The position numbers and the translations under genes are program-made. 64,000 nt of DNA, taken from the NCBI GenBank assembly GCA_050694175.1, contig JBOGXA010000017.1, forward strand, positions 27,641 through 91,640. The letters run 5' to 3'. This stretch comes from JBOGXA01 sp050694175. Lineage in GTDB: Bacteria > Actinomycetota > CADDZG01 > WHSQ01. Numbering within the stretch: position 1 is the first letter of the stretch; each line of letters opens with the position of its first letter. The notes under the pieces are model-generated. The model worked only from the letters and a program-made list of their open reading frames with translations. It ran no database searches and was not told the DNA's origin. Positions 34,834 to 43,987 of the stretch are shown in pieces.

Positions 34834-35886
34834 ATGGCCCACCTTCGTGGGAAGCACTTGAGAATCATGGCAGCAATCGCGGCATTGGCGCTGATCGGAG
34901 CCGCCTGTGGCGGAGACGACAACGGTGACGGTGCGGGGGGTGAGGAGCTCAGCGGAGAGATCCTCGTATCCGGCTCCTCGACCGTTGAACCGATCAGCTC
35001 TCTCAACGCCGAAAAGTTCCAGGGGCAGAATCCGGGGGTGTCGATAGCTGTCGACGGCCCGGGCACGAGCGACGGCTTCGAACTCTTCTGCAACGGCGAG
35101 ACGGACATCTCGGATGCCTCGCGCGCGATCGAGCAGGAAGAGATCGACGCCTGCGAGCAGAACGGAATCGAGTTCACCGAACTCAAGGTCGCGATCGACG
35201 GACTCTCGATCGTCACCTCGACCGAAAACAGCGAAGTCGAGTGCCTGGACTTCTTGGATGTATACGCGCTCCTCGGTCCCGAATCGGAGGGCTTTGGCAG
35301 CTGGTCCGATGCGAACGATCTGGGGGGAGAGCTCGAGGCGCCCAACGTTCCCTACCCGGACGCACCGCTGGAGGTCACCGCTCCCGGCGAGGAGTCGGGT
35401 ACGTTCGACTCGTTCGTAGAGCTTGTCCTCGAAGGCATAGCGGAAGAGCGAGGGGTTCCAGAGGACGACTGGGCACCTCGCCCCGACTACACGGCGTCGG
35501 CAAACGACAACGTGATCATCGAAGGCGTCTCGGGAAGCCCAACCTCGCTGGGCTGGGTCGGCTACGCCTTCTATCAGAACAACACGGAGGCGGTGAAGGC
35601 CCTACAGGTCTCGAACGAGGCAGAAGGCGTGTCCTGCACCGAGCCCAACCCCGAGACGATTGCTTCGGGGGATTACCCGATCGCCCGCGACCTCTACATC
35701 TACGTGAAACGCGAGAGCGTAGAGCAGAAGCCGGAGGTCCAGGCGTTTGTCGACTTCTACCTCAGTGACGATGGCTTCACTTCGGTCGGTGAAGTCGGCT
35801 ACGTGGATCTCGCCGATGAGGACAAGCAGGCGACTCTTGACAACTGGGAGTCGGGCGAGACTGGTCCGGTTCTCAGCCAGGGGTAA
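34834..35886 (+). CDS. pstS: Phosphate ABC transporter substrate-binding lipoprotein
   Basis: A 350-residue high-affinity phosphate receptor. The N-terminal signal ends in the lipobox LIGAAC near residue 23, so the protein is lipid-anchored outside the membrane; an acidic/glycine linker follows. Phosphate-binding blocks are ILVSGSSTVEPISSLNAEKF, GPGTSDGFELFCNGETDISD, SRAIEQEEIDACEQNGIEF and PGEESGTFDSFVELV. ATG 34834 has GGGAGG eight bases upstream. It is the first gene of the pst operon, expected to be induced by phosphate shortage through the box at 34686. A hairpin terminator separates it from pstC and probably keeps PstS in excess. Confidence 0.95.
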   Translation: MAHLRGKHLRIMAAIAALALIGAACGGDDNGDGAGGEELSGEILVSGSSTVEPISSLNAEKFQGQNPGVSIAVDGPGTSDGFELFCNGETDISDASRAIEQEEIDACEQNGIEFTELKVAIDGLSIVTSTENSEVECLDFLDVYALLGPESEGFGSWSDANDLGGELEAPNVPYPDAPLEVTAPGEESGTFDSFVELVLEGIAEERGVPEDDWAPRPDYTASANDNVIIEGVSGSPTSLGWVGYAFYQNNTEAVKALQVSNEAEGVSCTEPNPETIASGDYPIARDLYIYVKRESVEQKPEVQAFVDFYLSDDGFTSVGEVGYVDLADEDKQATLDNWESGETGPVLSQG

Positions 35887-35902
35887 CCTTCAAGTAGGCC
35901 AG

Positions 35903-35940
35903 AAGTAGGGTGCCCCCTCCCTCGGGGGTTCCCTACTTTT
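35903..35940 (+). terminator. Partial terminator between pstS and pstC
   Basis: AAGTAGGG pairs with CCCTACTT and, inside it, CCCCC pairs with GGGGG around a short loop; TTTT follows. It is a strong intrinsic terminator lying inside the operon, 16 bases after the pstS stop and 32 bases before pstC. Confidence 0.85.
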
Positions 35941-35971
35941 GGTTAAGGGTGAGGGCAGGTTAGAGAGGGGA

Positions 35972-36925
35972 ATGGCACAGGCTACGACGGGACCCACCGG
36001 TCCGAGAATCGGGTTGCCCGATCTTCAAGGGAGCCGAAAGCGCGCTCGAAAAGAGCGCTTCGTTCGCACTCTCTTCTTTGCGTCGGCTGCCCTGTCCATT
36101 GTCATAAGCGCGGTGATAGTCCTGTCGCTGTTTGGTGAGGCACTTACGTTCCTCACCAATGTCGATTGGTCGACCCTTGTCGACCCGGTCAAGGGGTGGT
36201 TCCCCCGACGAGCGCGTTTCGATGTCCTGACCATCATCGCCGGAACGCTGACCGTCTCGATTATTGCGATAATTGTCGCGGCTCCACTGGGACTTGGTGC
36301 GGCGATGTATCTATCGGAGTACGCAAGCGCGCGCCTTCGCAAAGTCCTCAAACCGATACTCGAGATTCTGGCGGGGATTCCGAGCGTAGTCCTCGGTTAC
36401 TTCGCCCTTACCTGGCTCAGTCCCAACCTCGTAAGGCCGATCTGCGCCGACCCGTCGACGTTCAACCTGGGCGCGGCTGGCATTGCCGTCGGGATCTTAA
36501 TCACGCCGCTCGTTGCGTCGGTCGCCGAGGATTCGCTACGAGCTGTTCCCATGGCACTGCGAGAGGCGTCGTACGGAATGGGTGCCCGGAGGATGTCGAC
36601 GACCCTGAACGTTGTGGTTCCGGCCGCTATTTCGGGCATCGTCGCCTCGCTAATCCTGGCCTTGTCGAGGGCGATAGGGGAGACCATGGTCGTGGCGGTC
36701 GCGGCGGGAGCGACCGGGGGCTCGGAGTTCACGATCAATCCGTGCGGGCCGGGGCAGACGATGACCGCCGCGATGACATCGCTGGCCATCGGAAGCGACC
36801 GGGTGCGGGGACAGGAAGGGACTTTCGAGAGCTTGTTCTTCGTCGGCCTCGTGCTGTTTTTCATGACACTGGCCTTGAACCTGCTGAGCCAGCGCTTTGT
36901 TAGGCGAGTGAGGCAGAAGTACTGA
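35972..36925 (+). CDS. pstC: Phosphate ABC transporter permease PstC
   Basis: A 317-residue inner-membrane subunit. A basic cytoplasmic N-terminus is followed by a helix (LFFASAALSIVISAVIVLSL), a short loop and five more helices. The ABC-permease loop is EDSLRAVPMALREASYGMGA and RAIGETMVVAVAAGATGG, which contacts PstB. A loop with CADPSTFNLG and NPCGPGQ carries two cysteines that may bridge outside. ATG 35972 follows GAGAGGGG; the frame is open 11 codons further. The last base of its TGA is the first of the pstA ATG. Confidence 0.94.
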   Translation: MAQATTGPTGPRIGLPDLQGSRKRARKERFVRTLFFASAALSIVISAVIVLSLFGEALTFLTNVDWSTLVDPVKGWFPRRARFDVLTIIAGTLTVSIIAIIVAAPLGLGAAMYLSEYASARLRKVLKPILEILAGIPSVVLGYFALTWLSPNLVRPICADPSTFNLGAAGIAVGILITPLVASVAEDSLRAVPMALREASYGMGARRMSTTLNVVVPAAISGIVASLILALSRAIGETMVVAVAAGATGGSEFTINPCGPGQTMTAAMTSLAIGSDRVRGQEGTFESLFFVGLVLFFMTLALNLLSQRFVRRVRQKY

Positions 36926-37857
36926 TGGCGGACACCTCGGGAACTCTCACTACGACCGACGTCGTTCGGAGCCACCTTAGGGGTCACAGGGCCGATGTCC
37001 GCGGACTCGGCTTTCAGGTGCTTCTGTTGCTTTCGTTGCTCGTCTCTCTCCTCTTCCTCATCGTGCTTCTAAGCGACATTCTCATCAAGGCCATCCCGGT
37101 CTTTCAGGAGAGAGGCATCGATGTCGTTCGCGGCAACATCTCCTCCTTGCCGGAGCGGGCCGGGGTTGCTCAGGGTATTTCAGGCTCACTCCTGTTGATC
37201 TTGTTTGTCGTCGTCATCGCGTTCCCACTGGGGATCGGTGCCGCCGTGTATCTGGAGGAGTACGCAAGCGACACAAGGCTGAACCGGTTCATAAACGTGA
37301 ACGTGCGGAATCTCGCCGGAGTTCCGTCGGTTGTGTTCGGGTTGCTCGGCCTCGCCATCTTCGTCAAACTGTTCGGGAATTTGACCGGAGGTCGCAGCGT
37401 GTTGTCGGCAGGGATCACGCTATCCCTCCTTGTTCTGCCGATTGTGATCATTACGGCCGCCGAGGCGCTGCGAGCGGTACCGAACAGCATTCGAGAAGCG
37501 GGTTATGGAGTAGGAGCTACAAAGTGGGAAGTTATTCGTTCCCACGTGCTTCCGTCCGCCGCACCGGGCATCTTAACGGGAACGGTCCTTTCCCTATCTC
37601 GCGCTATCGGGGAGACGGCCCCGCTCCTGATGGTTGGAGCCGTCAGCGGCTTCTTTGCGGTCAGCTCGGACAACCTCCTCGACAGGCTGCAGAGCCAGTT
37701 CACAGCGTTGCCGGTCATCGTCTACAACTGGGCGAGACTGCCGGATCCCGGATTCCGGGAGTTGACATCGGCGGCAATCGTCATACTCCTCCTTTTGACA
37801 CTGACCGCCAACGCCGCGGCGATTATGCTTCGGAACCGCTATGACCGGAAGTGGTGA
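36925..37857 (+). CDS. pstA: Phosphate ABC transporter permease PstA
   Basis: A 310-residue second permease. The first helix (VLLLLSLLVSLLFLIVLLSD) precedes a loop with IDVVRGNISSLPERAGVAQG, then helices with FPLGIGAAVYLEEYASDTRL, NLAGVPSVVFGLLGLAIFVK and the coupling loop EALRAVPNSIREAGYGVGAT followed by RAIGETAPLLMVGAVSGFF. With PstC it forms the channel. ATG 36925 shares one base with the pstC stop (TGATG), a classic coupled start. Confidence 0.94.
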   Translation: MADTSGTLTTTDVVRSHLRGHRADVRGLGFQVLLLLSLLVSLLFLIVLLSDILIKAIPVFQERGIDVVRGNISSLPERAGVAQGISGSLLLILFVVVIAFPLGIGAAVYLEEYASDTRLNRFINVNVRNLAGVPSVVFGLLGLAIFVKLFGNLTGGRSVLSAGITLSLLVLPIVIITAAEALRAVPNSIREAGYGVGATKWEVIRSHVLPSAAPGILTGTVLSLSRAIGETAPLLMVGAVSGFFAVSSDNLLDRLQSQFTALPVIVYNWARLPDPGFRELTSAAIVILLLLTLTANAAAIMLRNRYDRKW

Positions 37858-37861
37858 GACG

Positions 37862-38728
37862 ATGAATGTGAAGACGGATACCGAGGTGGGAGGGCGAATG
37901 CCGCGGCAGGTAAGTATCGATGTGGCGCGCGGCGAAGAAGCCGCTCTCAGAGAAGTCGTCTTCGATATCGCGAATCTCAACGTGTACTACGGAGCCTTCA
38001 AGGCAGTTCGAGATGTGACTGTGGCGGTGTACAAGAACCAAATCAGCGCACTCATCGGCCCCTCAGGATGTGGCAAGACGACCGTCCTGCGATGCCTAAA
38101 TCGAATGAACGACTTGATTGAGTCCGCTCGCGTCGAGGGAAAAGTCCTTTATCACGGGGTCGACCTATACGACAAGAAAGTTGACCCGGTTGAAGTGAGA
38201 AGGCGCATCGGCATGGTTTTCCAAAAACCCAACCCCTTTCCGAAATCCATCTACGACAACGTTGCCTTTGGGCCGAAGATTGCGGGCTTCAAGGGGGATA
38301 TGGACGGGCTGGTAGAGCAGTCCCTCCAGAAGGGAGCCCTCTGGGACGAGGTCAAGGATCGCCTCAAAGAATCGGCGTGGTCTCTATCCGGAGGTCAACA
38401 GCAGAGACTGTGCATCGCCAGGTGTGTCGCCGTGTCCCCCGACGTCATCTTGATGGACGAGCCCTGCTCCGCTCTCGATCCGATTGCGACCGGCCGGATA
38501 GAGGACCTGATGCAGGATCTCAAGCAGGAGTACACGATTGTGATCGTGACGCATAACATGCAGCAGGCCGCGCGGGTCAGCGACATGACGGCGTTCTTCA
38601 CCGCCGAGGTTCAGGAGGATCAGGACCGTCGGACCGGAGTGTTGGTCGAGTACGACAAGACCGAGCGAATTTTCACCAATCCCGCCGATGAAAGGACTGA
38701 GAACTACGTCACCGGACGATTTGGCTAA
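37862..38728 (+). CDS. pstB: Phosphate ABC transporter ATP-binding protein PstB
   Basis: A 288-residue ATPase that powers PstCA. Walker A is LIGPSGCGKTTVLRCLNRMN, the Q-loop VFQKPNPFPKSIYDNVAFGP, the signature WSLSGGQQQRLCIARCVAVS, Walker B VILMDEPCSALDP and the H-loop VIVTHNMQQAARVSD. All are the PstB-specific variants. A 35-residue N-terminal extension precedes the domain. ATG 37862 is used; ATG 37841 inside pstA would add seven residues. It probably also transmits phosphate status to SenX3 through PhoU. Confidence 0.95.
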   Translation: MNVKTDTEVGGRMPRQVSIDVARGEEAALREVVFDIANLNVYYGAFKAVRDVTVAVYKNQISALIGPSGCGKTTVLRCLNRMNDLIESARVEGKVLYHGVDLYDKKVDPVEVRRRIGMVFQKPNPFPKSIYDNVAFGPKIAGFKGDMDGLVEQSLQKGALWDEVKDRLKESAWSLSGGQQQRLCIARCVAVSPDVILMDEPCSALDPIATGRIEDLMQDLKQEYTIVIVTHNMQQAARVSDMTAFFTAEVQEDQDRRTGVLVEYDKTERIFTNPADERTENYVTGRFG

Positions 38729-38789
38729 TCCTCTTCAGACCGGCACCTCCGCCACAAGGCGCGAGCCTGCCGGGGCTTCTGCAGCCCCC

Positions 38790-39452
38790 ATGCGCCATGC
38801 GTTTACCTCGGAGTTGGATCAGCTCAAGATCCAGGTCGAGCTGATGGGCCTTCGCGTGGAAGAGGCGATCAAGCACGCGACGAACGTGCTTCTCACGGGA
38901 GACGTGGACGTTGCCGAGGAGGTGATCGCCGGCGACGACGACATCGACAGCATGCTCGTTTCCGTGACCGAGCGTTGCTACGAGTTGCTCGGACGCCAGG
39001 GTCCGGTCGCTTCCGATCTTCGGCTCATCGTCTCGATCCTGCGCATCGTCAGCGATCTCGAGCGGGCCGGTGATCTGTGCCTTCGGATTGCGAAGCTGGC
39101 CCCCAAGCAGTATTGCATCGCCGCGAACGAGGAGACGTTCATGCTTCTCAAGAACATGGCGTACGAAGCGATGGAGCTCTTTCGAAACGCGGTTAGGTCG
39201 TGGGCGACCCAGGATCTGGGACTGGCGCGCTCGCTCGAGCAACGCGATGACTCCATGGATTCTCACAACGAGCGGCTGATGGAAGCGATCTTGCGGCTGC
39301 AGGGGCCTGATGCCGTTCCAATAGCAGTGAATACGCTTCTGGCCGGCCGGGCACTCGAGAGGATTGCAGACCATTCCGTGATGATCGGTGAGCGTATTCG
39401 CTACCTGCTCACGGGAGACGTCGAATCGATATCCAAAGAGATCGGGCCCTGA
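38790..39452 (+). CDS. phoU: Phosphate signalling protein PhoU, copy 1
   Basis: A 220-residue all-helical protein of two PhoU repeats. ExxxD-type metal motifs lie in DLERAGDLCLRIAKLAP and ERIADHSVMIGERIRYLL; LLGRQGPVASDLRLIVSIL is typical. PhoU dampens Pst uptake and holds the sensor kinase in phosphatase mode when phosphate is plentiful. ATG 38790 (MRHAFTSELDQLKIQ) matches the usual start; the open frame before it is not conserved. It ends the pst operon and converges on mutT1 with three bases between stops. Confidence 0.93.
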   Translation: MRHAFTSELDQLKIQVELMGLRVEEAIKHATNVLLTGDVDVAEEVIAGDDDIDSMLVSVTERCYELLGRQGPVASDLRLIVSILRIVSDLERAGDLCLRIAKLAPKQYCIAANEETFMLLKNMAYEAMELFRNAVRSWATQDLGLARSLEQRDDSMDSHNERLMEAILRLQGPDAVPIAVNTLLAGRALERIADHSVMIGERIRYLLTGDVESISKEIGP

Positions 39453-39455
39453 CTT

Positions 39456-40382
39456 CTACCCCGAGACCTTGGGGGCCGGGAAGTACTCTCCGCTAAACAG
39501 GCTGTCACCATCGAAGAAGAGTGCCCACACGCTACCCTTCTTCGCTGCGGTGGGACCGGGCAGATCGAAATGGTCCTTCGCCGCTACTCTCTCGAGCAGG
39601 TCGGGGATCACATCTCCCTGGCTGCACACGACCGACGTCTTTAGCGATCGGGCGAAGTCGCGAAGAAGAGCGACGGCGGTTTCCTCGTTTCCTGGGTAGC
39701 CATCCTCGGCGAACGACCGTTCCTCCCGGATAGGGATTCCGGTCGCATCACTGAGGGGTTGAACGGTCTCCGTGCATCGCAGATAGTCCGCCGAGTAGAT
39801 GCTTTCAACCTCGAAGCGGGAGAGCAGCCGCACCAACTCCTCGGCCTGGGCCCATCCCAGGTCGTCCAGAGGACGCATTCGATCGTTGCCCGACCATCCC
39901 GACCGGGACCCGGCGCTGCCGTGGCGAACGAGAAGAACGCATCCGTTTACCGTCGGTCCGCGCACAAAACGTTCGAGCAGCTCGCGATCGTGATCGTGAG
40001 TAAGCAGGTCGTGTGCTTCGGCGAGAGACATCCATCGAAGCTCGTCCACCTCGCGGTTGGGAAAGAACGCGCCCCCCTCCGCCTTCATCGACCAGTACCG
40101 GACGACCTTGGGTCGGAGCGAGCCTCCGCTTGCCTTCATGTAGCGGACGTCTCCCAGCGGTCGCCCGACCGCGACTCTGAAGCCTGTCTCCTCAAAGACC
40201 TCTCGTATCGCGCCTTCGAGTTCAGATTCGTTGGGAGCCAGCTTTCCCTTCGGCAGAGTCCAGTCGTCATAGCGCGGCCTGTGTATGACTGCGACCTCAA
40301 CTCCCGCGTCCTTCGACGCCCCCCCGATCTCACGCCACACGATGCCTCCCGCGGCGCGGATCACCCCCTCGCGGTCAGCCAT
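39456..40382 (-). CDS. mutT1: NUDIX hydrolase fused to a histidine phosphatase (MutT1-like)
   Basis: A 308-residue two-domain protein. The N-terminal NUDIX domain has the box GKLAPNESELEGAIREVFEE followed by TG, the metal-binding G-x5-E-x7-REUxEExGU. From about residue 155 a histidine phosphatase domain starts with the catalytic VLLVRHGSAG and has the proton donor region after SIYSADYLRCTETVQPL. This order is that of mycobacterial MutT1, which cleans 8-oxo-(d)GTP and diadenosine polyphosphates in steps. ATG 40382 overlaps the CYTH/CHAD stop by 22 bases, so it is the last gene of the ppk operon. Linking nucleotide polyphosphate hydrolysis to polyphosphate genes is noteworthy. Confidence 0.87.
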   Translation of the reverse strand: MADREGVIRAAGGIVWREIGGASKDAGVEVAVIHRPRYDDWTLPKGKLAPNESELEGAIREVFEETGFRVAVGRPLGDVRYMKASGGSLRPKVVRYWSMKAEGGAFFPNREVDELRWMSLAEAHDLLTHDHDRELLERFVRGPTVNGCVLLVRHGSAGSRSGWSGNDRMRPLDDLGWAQAEELVRLLSRFEVESIYSADYLRCTETVQPLSDATGIPIREERSFAEDGYPGNEETAVALLRDFARSLKTSVVCSQGDVIPDLLERVAAKDHFDLPGPTAAKKGSVWALFFDGDSLFSGEYFPAPKVSG

Positions 40383-41869
40383 CCAGAAACCTTACGCCGC
40401 TCGAGCTTGCGCCACGCCTTAGACCAGCGGAGTCGCTGTTCGCGCGCTTCCTGCCCTTGCCGCTCGATCAAGCGCCCGGCCGCCAGGTTGAACGCACCGT
40501 CTTCCGGTCGCTGCTCGGCTACCTGAGTGATGGCATCGATCGTAACGATCGCGTCCTGATGGAGACCGAGGATGTCTTGGATCCGAGCGGCACCGGACGC
40601 GAACCTGGCGGCCGCGTCGCCGTCGTCGAGGAAGGGCGCGACGGCCTCGGCGGCGTACCGGGCACGCTTGGCGCGGATCCGCACCTTGTGGAGGCCCTCG
40701 TCGCTCGGATTTCGATCCAGACGTGCTACTTCCTTCTTCAGCTTTCGCCAGGTGTTCGCAACAAGCGGGGGAAGGACGGCGCGGCATGGCTGCTCGGCCT
40801 CGCCCGTAACGAGCGGTGTGGCCGCGGCATCAACCATGCGCTCAAGCAGCGCTCGGTAACGGTCGCTGGTCAGGGCGGCGTCAAGCGCGGTGCGCGCGGC
40901 GGTCATGCGTTCGGATATCCACTCGAAGAGGGGATCGAGGTCGTCTTCGATTCCGGATCGGTCGGCCTCGATGCGGGCGCGCAGCACATCCAGGTCTCGC
41001 ACATCACCCAGCGCCCGCGCCACCCACCGGAGCTCCTCGGTGAGAGAACCCGCCCACGCCGGACTCACCAGCGGCGCGAACGTTCGGAGATCACTGCGGA
41101 GGCGCCTTGCCGCAACTCTCATCTGGTGCACTCCCTCAGGATCGCCCAGCCGCGCGCGCGAGTCGTTCATGACGAGCCGCCGCAGCGCGTTCGAGGCGGC
41201 CTCGGCGACTGCGAGCTTCGCGGGCTCGCCCGGAGACACCTCTCGGGACGGAGGGATATCGCTGGGTGCGGTGGCGCGCGGGCCCATGGCGCGAACGACT
41301 TTCGGGATTGGTTCGCTCGCGACTGCCCCGGTGCTACGCAGGGCAAAGGCGATGGCTTTCAGTTCCGCTTTCTTGGCGTTCGCGCTTTCGACTTCCAGCT
41401 CGCGGAATCGGGACACGACGCGCCGGCCCTCGACCACGGAGACCTGGTCGTCCGTCAGTACTGCCATTTCGCGCCCATCGGGTGCTACGAGCGACCACCT
41501 CTGTCGTTTCGTGCGCAGCGTCGCGACCGCTCGTAATGAAGCCGACCGAGCGTAGGCGACGACCAGGCCGGCGGCGGGGGGCGGTATCTCCCTCGGAGTG
41601 CCCTCGAAAAAGAGCTCCTCACGATCGAGAGTTTGGCCCTTGGTCGAGATCGGAAGCTTGACGCTCCAGCCCTCCGATTGGTCCTCACCGGCGCGGAACC
41701 GCAGTGTCGTCCCGCTCCGAGCCAGACGGAGATCGTCCGTGTCGTAGTACGTTGCGCGCAGGTCCTGAGAGGGAAGCTCGACAACGCCCGCCGTGGCTCC
41801 GTCACCGGTCAGAAAGGCGGAGGGGTCGAAGGGAGCCGAGAGGCCGAACTTCAGCTCGATCTCACGCAC
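40361..41869 (-). CDS. CYTH-CHAD domain protein (triphosphatase / polyphosphate-binding)
   Basis: A 502-residue protein. The N-terminal CYTH domain starts with the ExExK motif REIELKFGL and has RATYYDTDDLRLARSGTTLR, RFRAGEDQSEGWSVKLPIST and FRELEVES, as in inorganic triphosphatases. From about residue 215 a CHAD domain begins with VHQMRVAARRLRSDLRTF, carries ELRWVARALGDVRDLDVLRA and ends with KVRIRAKRARYAAEAVAPFL; its conserved histidines and basic residues bind polyphosphate and target granules. GTG 41869 is chosen because it starts at the CYTH strand; it overlaps the ppk stop by 8 bases. Coupling to ppk makes polyphosphate its probable ligand. Confidence 0.9.
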   Translation of the reverse strand: MREIELKFGLSAPFDPSAFLTGDGATAGVVELPSQDLRATYYDTDDLRLARSGTTLRFRAGEDQSEGWSVKLPISTKGQTLDREELFFEGTPREIPPPAAGLVVAYARSASLRAVATLRTKRQRWSLVAPDGREMAVLTDDQVSVVEGRRVVSRFRELEVESANAKKAELKAIAFALRSTGAVASEPIPKVVRAMGPRATAPSDIPPSREVSPGEPAKLAVAEAASNALRRLVMNDSRARLGDPEGVHQMRVAARRLRSDLRTFAPLVSPAWAGSLTEELRWVARALGDVRDLDVLRARIEADRSGIEDDLDPLFEWISERMTAARTALDAALTSDRYRALLERMVDAAATPLVTGEAEQPCRAVLPPLVANTWRKLKKEVARLDRNPSDEGLHKVRIRAKRARYAAEAVAPFLDDGDAAARFASGAARIQDILGLHQDAIVTIDAITQVAEQRPEDGAFNLAAGRLIERQGQEAREQRLRWSKAWRKLERRKVSGWLTARG

Positions 41870-43931
41870 CTTCGGCGGCTCTCCTGGCAAGCTCCTTCTG
41901 CAGGTCGAGCCGGAGCTCCCCCTCGAGCGGCTCGACCCTCGTCCACTCCCCTTCACCTCCCAGTGTCCACGCCGAGCAGTTGTCCGACAGAGCCAGCGAG
42001 AGCAAGGACGTTATCCGCTCCTTCACCTCGGCCGATTTGATCCTGACGAGGGTCTCGACGCGTCTGTCGAGGTTGCGAGGCATCAGGTCTGCGCTTCCGA
42101 TCAGAATCTGTTCATCGCCGGCATTGCGGAAGAAGAAGATTCTGGAGTGCTCGAGGAAACGGCCGAGAATGCTGCGCACTCCGATGTTCTCGCTCAAGCC
42201 GGCGACACCCGGTCGGAGTGAGCAGACACTGCGAACGATCAAGTCGATCTTCACTCCCGCCCGTGATGCTCCATAAAGAGCATCTATCACTGGAGCGTCG
42301 ACCAGGTTATTGACCTTGATCATCACTCGGCCAGGATTCTCAGGGGTCGACATAGCGGCTTCGTTCTCGATCATCCGAAGGAGCTCTTCTCGCATTCGTT
42401 CCGGCGCGACCAGCAGCGATTCGTAGGCTTTCTGGCGAGAGTAGCCGGTGAGGAAGTTGTAGAGATCGCTCACGTCGGAGCCGATCGCGGGATCGGTAGT
42501 CAACACGCCCAGGTCCTCGTAGATGTTTGCCGTGATCGTGTTGTAGTTGCCCGTTCCGACATGAACATAGCGGCGGAGAGCATCCTCTTCCTGCCTCACC
42601 ACCAAGCACTGCTTGCAGTGCGTCTTGAGCCCAACCAACCCGTACACAACGTGACATCCTGCGCGCTCCAAGGTGCGCGCCCAGGTGATGTTGGCTCGTT
42701 CGTCGAAGCGAGCCTTGACCTCTACCAGTACCACGACCTGCTTGCCCGCTTCGGCTGCGTCTATCAGCGCCTCCACTATCGGGCTCTCACCTGAGGTTCG
42801 GTACAGGGTCTGCTTGATCGCCAGCACGTTCGGGTCCGCGGCCGCCTGTTCAATGAAGCGCTGAACCGTCGCCGCAAACGATTCGTACGGATGGTGGACC
42901 AGGACGTCTTGTTCACGAATGATCGAGAAGACATCTGCGCTCTTGTCCGGGACCTCAGAGAAGCGTGCAGGCGTCACGGGCGTGAAGCCGTCGTCTTTGA
43001 GGTCTGGTCGATCGATCTCATACAGGTTCCATAGACCCGTCTGGTCAAGAGGTCCCTCGAGCGAATGAATGTCCGTGTCCCCGATCTCAAGCTCGTTCTT
43101 GAGAAGATCCAGGATCCATTCCGACATCGTGGACTCGACCTCGAGACGCACGGCCGGACTGAAACGACTAGTTCTTCGCAGCTCCTCCTCCAGAGCTCGG
43201 AGGAGATCCTCGGCCTCGTCGTCGCTGACTTCGAAGTCGGCGTTGCGAGTAACGCGAAAGGCATGATGTTCGAGAATGGTCATGCCGGGAAAGAGCTCGC
43301 CAAGGTTCGCCGCTATCGCGTCTTCCAGAGGAACGAAGACGGACTCTTCAGAGAGCGACAGGAAGCGCGGAAGAAGCGGTGGCACCTTGACACGAGCGAA
43401 GTGCTTGCGTCCCCCGGCTGGGTTCCGGACGAGCACAGCAAGGTTTAAGGATTGGTTGGAGATGTAAGGGAATGGGTGGCCCGGCCCAACCGCAAGCGGG
43501 GTGACCACCGGGAAGATCCGCTCCCTGAAGAGTTCGTCGAGTCGCTTGCGCTGCAGATCGCCCAGATCGCCCCAGCGGAGAACCTCGACCCCAGCTTCCC
43601 TCAACGCGGGCAGGACGTCATGCGTGAAGAGATGGGCGTGATGCTGTACGAGTGGAAGGGCCTTTGCCGCGATGGCGTCCAGTTGCTCGAGCGGGGTCAA
43701 CCCTTCGGGTGAGCGATTCCTGAAACCGGCGGCATGCTGGCGTTTCAGGCCCGCGACTCGCACCATGTAGAACTCGTCGAGATTCTCGGCGAAGATTGCC
43801 AAGAACTTGGCCCTCTCGAGCAGCGGTGTCGTCGGATCCTCGGCCAGAGCCAGGACGCGGGCGTCAAAATCGAGCCACGACAGCTCTCTATTGATGTAGC
43901 GGTCCACCACCTCGACCGAGGTTTCAGTCAT
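41862..43931 (-). CDS. ppk: Polyphosphate kinase 1
   Basis: A 689-residue enzyme that builds polyphosphate from ATP. It starts VDRYINRELSWLDFDARVLA, has NLDEFYMVRVAGLKRQ, PYESFAATVQRFIEQAAADP, LYRTSGESPIVEALIDAAE and VEVKARFDERANITWARTLE. The phosphorylated histidine is that of VYGLVGLKTHCKQCLVVR, followed by YVHVGTGNYN; the second catalytic domain has DLMPRNLDRRVETLV. ATG 43931 is used. A TACATT -10 box lies seven bases before it, so the mRNA is probably leaderless, and a phosphate box covers -35. It overlaps the CYTH/CHAD gene downstream. Confidence 0.96.
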   Translation of the reverse strand: MTETSVEVVDRYINRELSWLDFDARVLALAEDPTTPLLERAKFLAIFAENLDEFYMVRVAGLKRQHAAGFRNRSPEGLTPLEQLDAIAAKALPLVQHHAHLFTHDVLPALREAGVEVLRWGDLGDLQRKRLDELFRERIFPVVTPLAVGPGHPFPYISNQSLNLAVLVRNPAGGRKHFARVKVPPLLPRFLSLSEESVFVPLEDAIAANLGELFPGMTILEHHAFRVTRNADFEVSDDEAEDLLRALEEELRRTSRFSPAVRLEVESTMSEWILDLLKNELEIGDTDIHSLEGPLDQTGLWNLYEIDRPDLKDDGFTPVTPARFSEVPDKSADVFSIIREQDVLVHHPYESFAATVQRFIEQAAADPNVLAIKQTLYRTSGESPIVEALIDAAEAGKQVVVLVEVKARFDERANITWARTLERAGCHVVYGLVGLKTHCKQCLVVRQEEDALRRYVHVGTGNYNTITANIYEDLGVLTTDPAIGSDVSDLYNFLTGYSRQKAYESLLVAPERMREELLRMIENEAAMSTPENPGRVMIKVNNLVDAPVIDALYGASRAGVKIDLIVRSVCSLRPGVAGLSENIGVRSILGRFLEHSRIFFFRNAGDEQILIGSADLMPRNLDRRVETLVRIKSAEVKERITSLLSLALSDNCSAWTLGGEGEWTRVEPLEGELRLDLQKELARRAAEGA

Positions 43932-43938
43932 GGCGAGC

Positions 43939-43971
43939 AATGTAGAAGGAAAACGTGAACTTCACATGAAC
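43939..43971 (-). promoter_or_regulatory. Phosphate-box promoter of ppk
   Basis: On the minus strand GTTCATGTGAA (43971-43961) and GTTCACGTTTT (43960-43950) are two adjacent 11-bp units starting GTTCA, as before pstS. The -10 box TACATT (43944-43939) ends seven bases before ATG 43931. A -35 box would fall inside the two units, the usual place for activation by RegX3/PhoP. Confidence 0.72.
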
Positions 43972-43987
43972 ACCCATGTTAGGCGCT

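Noticed and set aside
37841..37861. ATG 37841 as pstB start
   Set aside because: Lies inside pstA with no ribosome site; ATG 37862 has GGTGAG upstream and gives the same domain.
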